Source: Nocardia inohanensis NBRC 100128 (lineage in GTDB: Bacteria; Actinomycetota; Actinomycetes; Mycobacteriales; Mycobacteriaceae). Taken from it: a stretch of DNA of 64,000 bases. The stretch is from the NCBI RefSeq assembly GCF_001612945.1, contig NZ_BDBK01000001.1, positions 124,001 through 188,000 of the forward strand, read 5' to 3'. Below the pieces are notes generated by a model. That model saw only the letters and a list, made by a program, of their open reading frames with translations. It was not told the DNA's origin and made no database searches. A program made the translations under genes and the position numbers. Shown piece by piece: positions 1 to 7,263 of the stretch. Position 1 is the first letter of the stretch, and each line of letters begins with the position of its first letter.

Positions 1-603
1 GAGATCGAGGGCGCGCCGACCGACAACAATGCCACGCTGTTCCATCAGGGCCAGCAGAAGATCTTGCAGCCGCTCTACGATTCGGGCGCGCTGAAACTGG
101 TGCGCAGCCAGCCCATCGACGGCTGGGACAACCAGAAGGGCGGCAACACCTTCGAGCAGATCCTGACCGGCAACGGCGGCAAGGTCGACGGTGTGGTGGC
201 CGCCAACGACGGCCTGGCCGGTGCGGTGATCACCGTGCTGAAGAAGAACGGCCTCAACGGCAAGGTGCCGGTCACCGGCCAGGACGCCACCGCCGACGGC
301 CTCAAGGCGGTGCTGCGCGGTGACCAGTACATGACGGTGTTCAAGCCGATCCGCGACGAAGCGCAGGCGGCCGCGAAACTCGCCGGCGCGCTGGCCAAGG
401 GCGACAAGTCCGCCGCGGATGCCTTGGCGCAGGGCGTGAGCCAGGATCCCAAGGGCAAGCGGGACGTGAAATCGGTGCTGCTGCCGCCGCAGACGATCCT
501 GCGCGCCGACGTCAAGACGGTCACCGACGCCGGTTTCGTGAAGGCCGGCGATCTGTGCACGGGCGACGTCAAGACCGCCTGCACCGAGCTCGGCATTTCC
601 TGA
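1..603 (+). CDS. Sugar ABC transporter substrate-binding protein (C-terminal part)
   Basis: The gene enters from the left edge, so only the last 200 residues are present and no start or signal peptide can be seen. The segment VPVTGQDATADGLKAVL, followed by MTVFKPI, is typical of XylF/ChvE-type periplasmic sugar-binding proteins (Peripla_BP_4 fold), where the Gln-Asp pair lies in the hinge/ligand region. The protein would capture a monosaccharide outside the membrane and deliver it to the permease encoded two genes downstream. The ATPase gene follows after 11 bases with a good GAGGTAG ribosome site, so the three genes form one operon. Xylose is the family guess; the actual sugar cannot be read from sequence. 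Confidence 0.85.
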   Translation, partial: EIEGAPTDNNATLFHQGQQKILQPLYDSGALKLVRSQPIDGWDNQKGGNTFEQILTGNGGKVDGVVAANDGLAGAVITVLKKNGLNGKVPVTGQDATADGLKAVLRGDQYMTVFKPIRDEAQAAAKLAGALAKGDKSAADALAQGVSQDPKGKRDVKSVLLPPQTILRADVKTVTDAGFVKAGDLCTGDVKTACTELGIS

Positions 604-614
604 GAGGTAGGGCG

Positions 615-1388
615 ATGAGCGAGCCGCTGCTGCGCATCACCGGACTGAACAAGAGCTTCGGTCCGGTGCACGTGCTGCACGATGTGGATTTCACCGTGCC
701 CGCCGGGCAGGTCACCGCGCTGGTCGGCGATAATGGCGCGGGCAAGACCACCTTGGTGAAATGTGTTGCCGGAATTCATGATTCGGACTCCGGGGAGGTG
801 CTGTTCCGGGGTGAACCGGCGCACCTGCGCGGGCCGAAGGACGCGGCGGCGCTCGGGATCGAGGTGGTCTACCAGGATCTGGCGCTGGCCGACAACCTCG
901 ACATCGTGGCCAATATGTTCCTCGGCCGCGAACGCGGGAAACCGTGGCTGCTGGACGAGGCGAGCATGGAGGAGGCAGCGCGGCGCACCCTGGCCTCGCT
1001 CGGGGTGCGCACCGTGAAATCGGTGCGCACACCCGTCGCCGCGCTCTCCGGCGGGCAGCGCCAGACCGTGGCGATCGCCAAAGCCGTGCTCTGGAACAGC
1101 AATCTGGTGCTGCTCGACGAACCCACCGCGGCGCTGGGCGTCGCGCAGACCCGCCAGGTCCTGGACCTGGTGCGGCGGCTCGCCGAACAGGGGCTCGGGG
1201 TGGTGTTGATCAGCCACAACCTGGCCGACGTGTTCGAGGTCGCCGACCGGATCGCGGTGCTGTACCTGGGGCGCATGGCCGCCGAGGTGCGCACCGCCGA
1301 CGTGACGCATTCGCAGGTGGTCGAGCTCATCACCGCCGGCCGCTCCGGTGAGCTCGGTCTGGCCCGGCCCGAGGCGGTGGTGTTGTGA
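615..1388 (+). CDS. Sugar ABC transporter ATP-binding protein (single domain)
   Basis: A 257-residue ABC ATPase that energises sugar uptake. Walker A GDNGAGKT lies at residues 38-45, the signature LSGGQRQ near 150 and Walker B VLLDEPTAAL near 170, all intact. E. coli XylG and RbsA are about 500 residues with two fused ABC domains; this one is a single domain, as in FrcA-type systems, so two copies would pair under the permease. The ATG at 615 was chosen because GAGGTAG precedes it; a longer reading from 555 lacks a ribosome site and overlaps the binding-protein gene. The stop overlaps the GTG start of the permease (GTGA), which indicates translational coupling. Confidence 0.9.
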   Translation: MSEPLLRITGLNKSFGPVHVLHDVDFTVPAGQVTALVGDNGAGKTTLVKCVAGIHDSDSGEVLFRGEPAHLRGPKDAAALGIEVVYQDLALADNLDIVANMFLGRERGKPWLLDEASMEEAARRTLASLGVRTVKSVRTPVAALSGGQRQTVAIAKAVLWNSNLVLLDEPTAALGVAQTRQVLDLVRRLAEQGLGVVLISHNLADVFEVADRIAVLYLGRMAAEVRTADVTHSQVVELITAGRSGELGLARPEAVVL

Positions 1389-2962
1389 GCGAGGACATCA
1401 CGAGCGGGAAAGGCGCTGAGGTGAAAGACGATTCGCAAGTATCCGGTAGTGCTCCGGCTCCCGATGCGGGTGCGGCTCCGGCCGCGGCGGTTGCCGCCGG
1501 TTCGGAACCTGTACCGGGCGATCCGGGGACGTCGGCCCACGCGGACTCGCCGGGCCGGGGTGCGCCCGCGGGATCGGCGGTGGCGGATTTCGGGATCGAC
1601 ACCACGACCTTGTCGACCCGGGAAGCGTTGCGCGACTACGTGATGCGGTTGCGCGGCGGGGAGATCGGGTCGCTGCCCGCCCTGCTCGGACTGGTCGCGC
1701 TGGTGGTGCTGTTCTCGGTGCTGTCGGATGTGTTCTTCTCGCTCAACAACATCGCGAATCTGCTCGCCCAGGGCGCGGGGCAGACGATCATCGCCATCGG
1801 GATCGTCTACGTGCTGTTGATCGGGGAGATCGATCTGTCGGCGGGGACCGCGTCCGGGGTGGCGGGGGCGGTGCTGGCCATGCATTACGTGAAGGACGGA
1901 AACCTGCTGTCGGGCATGGGATCCACGGTGTTCTTCATCTTCAACGCGCTGCTGGTGCTGGGGGCCGTGCTGGCGGCGCTGTTGCGGATCTGGCCCGGGG
2001 TGGCGTTGTCGTTGCTCGGGGTGGCGGTGACGCTCATCGGGTTCAAGGCGAATCCGTGGGTGGAGATGCTGCTGGCGGTGTGCGTGGGCGCGGCCATCGG
2101 ATGCATTACCGGGTTCTTGATCGCCAAGATCGGGATGCCGTCGTTCGTGGTGACGCTGGCCCTGTTCCTGACCTGGCAGGGCGTGATTCTCCAATTGATC
2201 GGGGAGGGCGGGGTTTTGGGCATCAGCTCCTCGCACGTACTCGATCAGGTGGCGAACGGCAATCTGTCCACGGTCGGCAGTTGGGTGCTGTGCGTGGTCG
2301 CGGCGGGCGGCTACACGGCGGTCACGCTGGGCGGGCATCTGCTGCGGCGCAAGCGCGGGCTGGTCACCTCGCCGACTCCACTGATAGTGGCGAAAGTGGT
2401 GGCGCTCAGCGGTTTCGCGATCGTGGTGACGGCGCTGCTCACCGTGAACCGGTCACCGAATTCGCTCATCGAGATCTCCGGCGTCCCGTACGTGGTGCCG
2501 ATCGTGCTGGCATTGCTGGTGGCGGGCACGTACGTGCTCAACCGCACCACCTACGGCCGCCACATCTACGCGGTCGGCGGCAATATGGAGGCCGCTCGGC
2601 GCGCGGGTATCGACGTGACGCGTTTGCGTGCAAGCGTTTTCGTCATCTCCTCGTCCTGTGCGGCGCTCGGTGCGATCGTCTACTCGTCGAAGGTCGGCTC
2701 CGTCGATCCGCAGGCGGGCGGGTTGAACACGCTGCTGTTCGCGGTCGGTGCGGCGGTGATCGGCGGTACCTCGCTGTTCGGTGGACGCGGCCGGGTGGCG
2801 GACGCGGTGATCGGCGGCGCGGTGCTGGCGGTGGTCTCCAACGGTCTCGGCCTGCTCTCGCAACCGGCGGCCGTGGTGTCCATCGTGACCGGCTTGGTGC
2901 TGTTGCTGGCCGCCACGGTCGACGCGCTCTCGAGACGCCGCGCGGCGATTGCGCAATCGTGA
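1385..2962 (+). CDS. Sugar ABC transporter permease (XylH-like) with disordered N-terminus
   Basis: A 525-residue inner-membrane permease of the BPD_transp_2 family. After about 95 residues rich in Ala, Pro, Gly and Ser come roughly ten hydrophobic segments. The conserved stretch TTYGRHIYAVGGNMEAARRAG, typical of RbsC/XylH permeases, is the cytoplasmic loop that contacts the ATPase; a glycine-rich region GGTSLFGGRG follows near residue 460. E. coli XylH is 393 residues, so the extra length is mainly the N-terminal extension. The GTG start overlaps the ATPase stop. The extension has no recognisable domain and resembles low-complexity segments in several other proteins of this window. Confidence 0.88.
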   Translation: MSEDITSGKGAEVKDDSQVSGSAPAPDAGAAPAAAVAAGSEPVPGDPGTSAHADSPGRGAPAGSAVADFGIDTTTLSTREALRDYVMRLRGGEIGSLPALLGLVALVVLFSVLSDVFFSLNNIANLLAQGAGQTIIAIGIVYVLLIGEIDLSAGTASGVAGAVLAMHYVKDGNLLSGMGSTVFFIFNALLVLGAVLAALLRIWPGVALSLLGVAVTLIGFKANPWVEMLLAVCVGAAIGCITGFLIAKIGMPSFVVTLALFLTWQGVILQLIGEGGVLGISSSHVLDQVANGNLSTVGSWVLCVVAAGGYTAVTLGGHLLRRKRGLVTSPTPLIVAKVVALSGFAIVVTALLTVNRSPNSLIEISGVPYVVPIVLALLVAGTYVLNRTTYGRHIYAVGGNMEAARRAGIDVTRLRASVFVISSSCAALGAIVYSSKVGSVDPQAGGLNTLLFAVGAAVIGGTSLFGGRGRVADAVIGGAVLAVVSNGLGLLSQPAAVVSIVTGLVLLLAATVDALSRRRAAIAQS

Positions 2963-3007
2963 GCGCCGCAATGGTATTCCTGAGTCCATGACCGTCCCGC
3001 TGCACTC

Positions 3008-4159
3008 ATGACCGTCGCACGTCCGGACGAGGTTCGCCGCTTCAATCGCTCCAGCCTGCTGCGCCTGCTGCACGCGGGCGGCCCTGCCACCCGGGCCGCC
3101 CTCGCCACCGAACTGGGCTTGAACCGCTCGACCATCAAAATGCTGGTGGACGGGCTGGCCGAGGCCGGACTGGTGGAGGAGAAGGTGCCGCGCCTGTCCG
3201 GCGGCGCGGGCCGCCCCTCGCTGCTGGTGCTGCCCCAGCCCCAGGCCGCGGTGGTGCTGGCGGTGGATGTGCAGGCCGAACACGCCGGTATCGCACTGGT
3301 CGGGTTCGGCGGCCAGATCCTGGGCCGCAACAGCTGGAATCTGCACGGCCGCCAACGCGAACCCGAAGAGGTCATCACCCACGTGGCGGAATCGGCGGCC
3401 CTGCTGACGGGGGATCTGGGCTTGCGGCCGGTGGCGGTCGGCGTCTCGGTACCCGGCGTGGTGCGGCGTGCCGACGGCCTGGTCCACACCGCCGCCAACC
3501 TCAGCTGGGGTGATGTGGCGCTCGGTCAGCGCATGCGCGCCGTGCTCGGCATCCCCGTCGTGGTGGGCAACGATGCCGAATTGGGTGCGCTCGCAGAGCA
3601 TTTGCGCGGCGCGGGCCAGGGCGCGGCCGATGCCGTCTATGTGACCGCCGATATCGGTGTCGGCGGCGGCCTCATCGCCCAGGGCTCGCCGTTGCGCGGA
3701 TCCGCCGGTTATCTGGGCGAAGTCGGCCACATGACGGTTCGTCCCGGCGGCCGCCCCTGCCATTGCGGCAATGTCGGCTGCTGGGAAACCGAAGTGGGCC
3801 AGGCCGCCCTGAGCCGCGCCCTCGGCCTGCCCGAACACGCGCCGCGCGGTGCGATAGTCGCCGAACTGCGCACCCTCCGAGGCGATTTCAGCCCTCAGCT
3901 CGCCGACTACCTCGAATGGGTCACCCTCGGCCTGGTCAATGTCGTCAATATCCTCGGCCCCGAACTGCTGGTCCTGGGCGACCTCTTCGCCGCCCTGCCC
4001 GATGCCGCCATCACCCGGATCGCCGACGAGGTCCGCCGCCGCAGCATGGTCAGCCGCGCCCTCGGCGGCATCCGCCTGGAGAAGTCCACCCTCGGCCCCG
4101 ACCTGAAACTGCTCGGCGCCGCCGAAGCCGCTTTCGAAGACGTCCTCGGCATGCTCTGA
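3008..4159 (+). CDS. ROK-family transcriptional regulator, likely of the sugar operon
   Basis: A 383-residue ROK protein. Residues about 8-60 form a winged helix (ATRAALATELGLNRSTIKML). The rest is a sugar-kinase-like fold with the ROK zinc motif CHCGNVGCWE at about residues 250-259. With the N-terminal DNA-binding domain this is an XylR/NagC-type repressor rather than a kinase. It follows the sugar importer by 45 bases on the same strand, so it probably controls that operon in response to the imported sugar or its phosphate. The ATG at 3008 starts the helix-turn-helix region directly; an out-of-frame ATG 20 bases earlier was rejected. Confidence 0.88.
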   Translation: MTVARPDEVRRFNRSSLLRLLHAGGPATRAALATELGLNRSTIKMLVDGLAEAGLVEEKVPRLSGGAGRPSLLVLPQPQAAVVLAVDVQAEHAGIALVGFGGQILGRNSWNLHGRQREPEEVITHVAESAALLTGDLGLRPVAVGVSVPGVVRRADGLVHTAANLSWGDVALGQRMRAVLGIPVVVGNDAELGALAEHLRGAGQGAADAVYVTADIGVGGGLIAQGSPLRGSAGYLGEVGHMTVRPGGRPCHCGNVGCWETEVGQAALSRALGLPEHAPRGAIVAELRTLRGDFSPQLADYLEWVTLGLVNVVNILGPELLVLGDLFAALPDAAITRIADEVRRRSMVSRALGGIRLEKSTLGPDLKLLGAAEAAFEDVLGML

Positions 4160-4208
4160 CCGCCGCCAGGATGGGGTACCGCCGCACCGGGTGGTGTTGA
4201 ATTCCGGT

Positions 4209-4922
4209 ATGGAGCAGCTCCCCGAGGACTGGCAGCGCGGCTTGATCATCGTCGCGCACCCCGACGACATCGAATACGGCGCGGCCGCCGCGGTAGCCCG
4301 CTGGACCCAGCAGGGCAAGGACATTCGCTACCTGCTCGCCACCCGCGGCGAGGCCGGCATCGCCGGAATGCACCCGGCCGAAGCCGCACCACTGCGCGAA
4401 GCCGAAGAACTCGCCAGCGCCGAGATCGTCGGCGTCAGCCAGGTCGAATTTCTCGACTACCCCGACGGCCGCATCGAGGAGAGCCTGGCCCTGCGCCGCG
4501 ACCTCGCCGCCGCCATCCGCCGCCATCGCCCGGAAATGGTGGTGCTCTTCAACTTCGGCGACGTCTGGGCTCGCGGCTACGCCAACAGCGCCGACCACCG
4601 CGCCGTCGGCCGCGCCGCCCTGGACGCCGTCTCCGACGCCGGCAACGAATGGATCCACCCCGAACTCGCCGACCTCCCACCCCATTCCCCGCGCTGGGCC
4701 GCCGTCTACGGCGTCCCCGACGGCAGCCACGCCGTAGACGTCTCCGCCACCATCGACACCGCCGTCGAATCCCTCACCGCCCACCGCCGCTACCTGGAAG
4801 CCCTCAGCGACGAACCCGTCGAATCCCAAGCCCGCGCCGTCATCTCCATGAGCGCAGGCCCGAAGCAAGGCTTCGAAGCCCCCAACGCAATCGCCTTCGA
4901 GCTCTACTACTTCAACGGCTGA
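4209..4922 (+). CDS. PIG-L family deacetylase
   Basis: A 237-residue PIG-L/LmbE-type zinc hydrolase. The metal-binding motif AHPDDIE lies at residues 16-22, and the second metal-site stretch NSADHRAVGRAALDAV sits in the middle, as in MshB and Mca. Family members remove an acetyl or related acyl group from N-acetylglucosamine-type amides (mycothiol synthesis, glycopeptides). It is shorter than MshB (about 300 residues) and its substrate is not evident. ATG 4209 was preferred; an in-frame GTG at 4191 would add six residues, and neither start has a strong ribosome site. It lies 49 bases after the ROK regulator but is probably independent of the sugar operon. Confidence 0.82.
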   Translation: MEQLPEDWQRGLIIVAHPDDIEYGAAAAVARWTQQGKDIRYLLATRGEAGIAGMHPAEAAPLREAEELASAEIVGVSQVEFLDYPDGRIEESLALRRDLAAAIRRHRPEMVVLFNFGDVWARGYANSADHRAVGRAALDAVSDAGNEWIHPELADLPPHSPRWAAVYGVPDGSHAVDVSATIDTAVESLTAHRRYLEALSDEPVESQARAVISMSAGPKQGFEAPNAIAFELYYFNG

Positions 4923-4935
4923 CCGACCCGCCCGC

Positions 4936-5128
4936 CCCGCATCCCTGAAGGCAACGGCATCAAGTCGCCCGCCGAAGTCGCCGACAGGCGGAGAACGCGA
5001 CAACTGATCTGGTGAGATGGGGGTAACTCACCGGGTACGCCCAAAATAGTTTCCGCTCCCAACCGCCGGCCCGCATGCCCAACTGGCGACGGCACCTGAG
5101 CCGCGCGCTGAAGTCGCGGAGAGGCGGA
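4936..5128. repeat. Imperfect 58-bp direct duplication in an intergenic region
   Basis: Two related segments, 4936-4992 and 5070-5128, both begin CCCGCAT and end with GAAGTCGC(C/G)GA(C/G)AGGCGGA; the last 20 positions match at 17. The middle parts are more diverged (for example GGCAACGGCATC against GGCGACGGCACC). They lie between the PIG-L and glycosyltransferase genes. The spacer contains a small hairpin, GGTGAG at 5011-5016 with CTCACC at 5027-5032. No gene was recognised here. The second copy ends 13 bases before the glycosyltransferase start, so it could carry its promoter region. Confidence 0.55.
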
Positions 5129-5141
5129 TTAGTGTGGCGGG

Positions 5142-6305
5142 GTGCGTGTAGCTGTGGTGGCCGGGCCTGATCCGGGACATGCCTTTCCGGCGATCGCGTT
5201 GTGCCTGCGGTTTCTTCAGGCGGGCGATGATCCGGTGCTGTTCACCAGTCCGCGCTGGTTCGATGCGGCGCGCGATGCCGGGATCGGGGTGCGGCGGCTG
5301 AAGGGGCTGGCTCCGCGCGCCGAGGATGACGATGCCGATGCGGGTGCGCGGATTCATCAACGCGCGGCGCATATTTCGACGGAGATCCTGCCCGATTTGA
5401 GCGCTATGCTCCCCGAGTTGGTGGTCTCCGATGTGCTGACCGCCGGTGGCGGGATGGCGGCGGAGCGGCTCGGTGTGCCGTGGGTGGAGCTGTCCCCGCA
5501 TCCGCTGTATATCCAGTCGAAGGCGTTGCCGCCCATCGGGAGTGGGCTCGCGGCGGGGGAGGGGGTGCGTGGCCGCGCCCGCGATTCCGTACTGCGTGGT
5601 CTGTCCGCGCGGGCGGTGCGCCGCGGCGAATTGCAGCGCGAGCAGGCCCGCCTGAGCATCGGTCTCCCCGCCGAGGACCCCGGCCCCACCGCCCGCCTGG
5701 TCGCCACCCTGCCCGCCCTCGAAGTCCCGCGCCCGGACTGGCCCGAGAACGCGCACCTGGTCGGCCCGCTGCTCTGGGAGCCCACCGATCACATTCTCGA
5801 CCTCCCGCCCGGCGACGCCCCCCTCGTCATGGTCGCCCCGTCGACCGCGCACACCGGCGTCACCGGCATGGTCGAACTGGTCCTGGCGGCCCTCGACGGC
5901 GCGGACGTCCGAGTGGCCGTCTCCTCCCTCGACACGCCGCCCGCCGACCTTCCGCCCTGGGCCACAGCCGGTTTGGGCCGCCAAGACGAACTGCTCCGCC
6001 ACACCGACGTGGTGATCGGCGGCGGCGGCCACGGCCTGCTCGCCAAATCCCTGCTGCACGGCGTCCCCATCGTCACCATCCCCGGCGGCGGCGACCAATG
6101 GGAGCTGGCGAATCGCGCAGCCCGCCAAGGCAGTTCCCTTTACGTCCGCCCCCTGACCCCCGAAGCGGTTCGCGAGGCGGTAACCCGAATCCTCACCGAG
6201 GACTCCTTCACTGCCGCCGCCCGCTCCGCCGCCGCCACCGCCTCGGTAGTCTCCGACCCCATCCAAATCTGCCACGAAGCCCGAACCGCCACCCGCACCA
6301 GCTGA
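5142..6305 (+). CDS. MGT-type glycosyltransferase (Rv2739c-like)
   Basis: A 387-residue GT-B glycosyltransferase of the macrolide/UDP-glucosyltransferase type. It begins with a Rossmann strand (VRVAVVAGPDPGHAFPAIAL) including the family's Gly-His pair. The C-terminal half carries the donor-site signature VVIGGGGHGLLAKSLLHGVP followed by GGGDQWELANR, where the Asp-Gln pair normally contacts the sugar of the nucleotide donor. Together with DUF3046 and recA it matches the M. tuberculosis order Rv2739c-Rv2738c-recA. The acceptor is unknown. GTG 5142 gives the expected N-terminus. The first third uses G/T-ending codons and the last half C-ending codons, a noticeable switch inside one gene. Confidence 0.85.
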   Translation: MRVAVVAGPDPGHAFPAIALCLRFLQAGDDPVLFTSPRWFDAARDAGIGVRRLKGLAPRAEDDDADAGARIHQRAAHISTEILPDLSAMLPELVVSDVLTAGGGMAAERLGVPWVELSPHPLYIQSKALPPIGSGLAAGEGVRGRARDSVLRGLSARAVRRGELQREQARLSIGLPAEDPGPTARLVATLPALEVPRPDWPENAHLVGPLLWEPTDHILDLPPGDAPLVMVAPSTAHTGVTGMVELVLAALDGADVRVAVSSLDTPPADLPPWATAGLGRQDELLRHTDVVIGGGGHGLLAKSLLHGVPIVTIPGGGDQWELANRAARQGSSLYVRPLTPEAVREAVTRILTEDSFTAAARSAAATASVVSDPIQICHEARTATRTS

Positions 6306-6370
6306 TCGAGTGGCACACCACCGTGGGGGATTCGGGCATATCCCCTCGGTAATGTGCCACTCGACGGTCG
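6306..6370. repeat. Dispersed hairpin repeat, copy 1
   Basis: Perfect 12-bp arms TCGAGTGGCACA (6306-6317) and TGTGCCACTCGA (6353-6364) enclose a second stem (ACCG-T-GGGGGAT with ATCCCC-T-CGGT), followed by CGGTCGG. It starts right after the glycosyltransferase stop and could act as a terminator. The same element in the same orientation recurs at 18215-18277, where the neighbouring genes run the other way. That argues for a mobile or REP-like repeat rather than a gene-specific terminator. Confidence 0.8.
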
Positions 6371-6398
6371 GTACGGCCGGTGGCGTAGGCTCGCGGCC

Positions 6399-6590
6399 GT
6401 GCGATTGACCGTTTTTCAGGAGTTGTTGCATAGCGAGTTCGGTACGGCGCGGGGGGATGCGCTGCTGAGCGATCATGTGTTGCCGTCGATCGGGAAGACG
6501 GGGGCGGCGGCTATCGAGGCGGGGGTTGATCCGCGGGATGTGTGGCGGGCCCTGTGCGCGGAATTCGATGTGCCGCAGTCGCGCTGGTAG
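6399..6590 (+). CDS. DUF3046 protein (Rv2738c-like)
   Basis: A 63-residue protein that begins VRLTVFQELLHSEFG and ends DVPQSRW, which is the whole length of the DUF3046 family found next to recA in actinobacteria. Its function is unknown. It is mainly helical, with no signal peptide or membrane segment. GTG 6399 was chosen because the family always starts at RLT; the longer reading upstream would run into the hairpin repeat. In mycobacteria the gene sits directly beside recA, but here three extra genes separate them. Confidence 0.9.
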   Translation: MRLTVFQELLHSEFGTARGDALLSDHVLPSIGKTGAAAIEAGVDPRDVWRALCAEFDVPQSRW

Positions 6591-6591
6591 G

Positions 6592-7134
6592 TCAGGTGTT
6601 GCGCGCGTAGTGGCGGGCCGCCTTGGCGCGGTTGCCGCAGGTGGCCATGGAGTGCCAGCGGCGGGCGCCGTTTTTCGAGGTGTCGTGGAACCAGAGCACG
6701 CAGTTGGGGTGCGCGCACTGTTTGATGCGGTCGGGGGCGTCGGCCAGCAGTTTCAGCAGGTCGCCGGCGGCCAGCCAGCCTGGTAGCCATTCGGGGCGCT
6801 GGACGTCGGGGGTGTCGGCGGGCCCGGCGGGGGTCAGGGTGCGGCGGATGCGGCCGTGGTCGAGTACGGCATTCAGTTCGTCGATGGATTCGCCGCGGAT
6901 CGCGCGCAGGATCGCCTCGCGGGCGGTGATCACCGCGCGCAGGGTCCGGTCGTCGGCGGGCAGCTCGAGGTTGTTGTCGGCCAGCCAGGTGGCCAGTCCC
7001 TCGGTGCCGGTGAGCAGATCCTGCGGTCCCTCCGCGGATATCCAGCGGGTGTTGAGTAGATCCAGGGCGAGTGGTTCGCCGAGGTGGGGGCGTGGATCGG
7101 GCACGCCTGAGGGTAACTGTCGCGGGCTCGGCAT
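6592..7134 (-). CDS. CGNR zinc finger / ABATE domain regulator
   Basis: A 180-residue protein with the N-terminal ABATE domain (LALDLLNTRW at about 24-33) and a C-terminal CGNR zinc finger. The zinc ligands are visible as CAHPNC (about 142-147) and, after about 20 residues, ATCGNRAKAARHYAR. Such proteins are predicted one-component stress regulators in actinobacteria, with the zinc finger likely binding DNA; ligands are unknown. It ends one base after the convergent DUF3046 stop. Its upstream region (7135-7200) is AT-rich for this genome and should hold its promoter. The MFS gene upstream on the same strand ends in a strong terminator, so the two are probably transcribed separately. Confidence 0.87.
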   Translation of the reverse strand: MPSPRQLPSGVPDPRPHLGEPLALDLLNTRWISAEGPQDLLTGTEGLATWLADNNLELPADDRTLRAVITAREAILRAIRGESIDELNAVLDHGRIRRTLTPAGPADTPDVQRPEWLPGWLAAGDLLKLLADAPDRIKQCAHPNCVLWFHDTSKNGARRWHSMATCGNRAKAARHYARNT

Positions 7135-7220
7135 CGGCGCCTCACCTCCTCTCTAACCTGGAAAACAAAAATGCTGGTTATATCTTCCCGGCGGGTCGTG
7201 CGGGTGACGGCACCGCGAAT

Positions 7221-7250
7221 GCCCGCCGGGGGACAGCTCCTCCGGCGGGC
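7221..7250 (-). terminator. Terminator of the MFS exporter gene
   Basis: GCCCGCCGGGGG (7221-7232) and CCTCCGGCGGGC (7239-7250) form a 12-bp stem with one G-U pair and a 6-base loop. It lies 14 bases after the stop of the minus-strand MFS gene. There is no clear U-run, as is common for actinobacterial terminators. Confidence 0.75.
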
Positions 7251-7263
7251 AGTCCGGGCGGCG

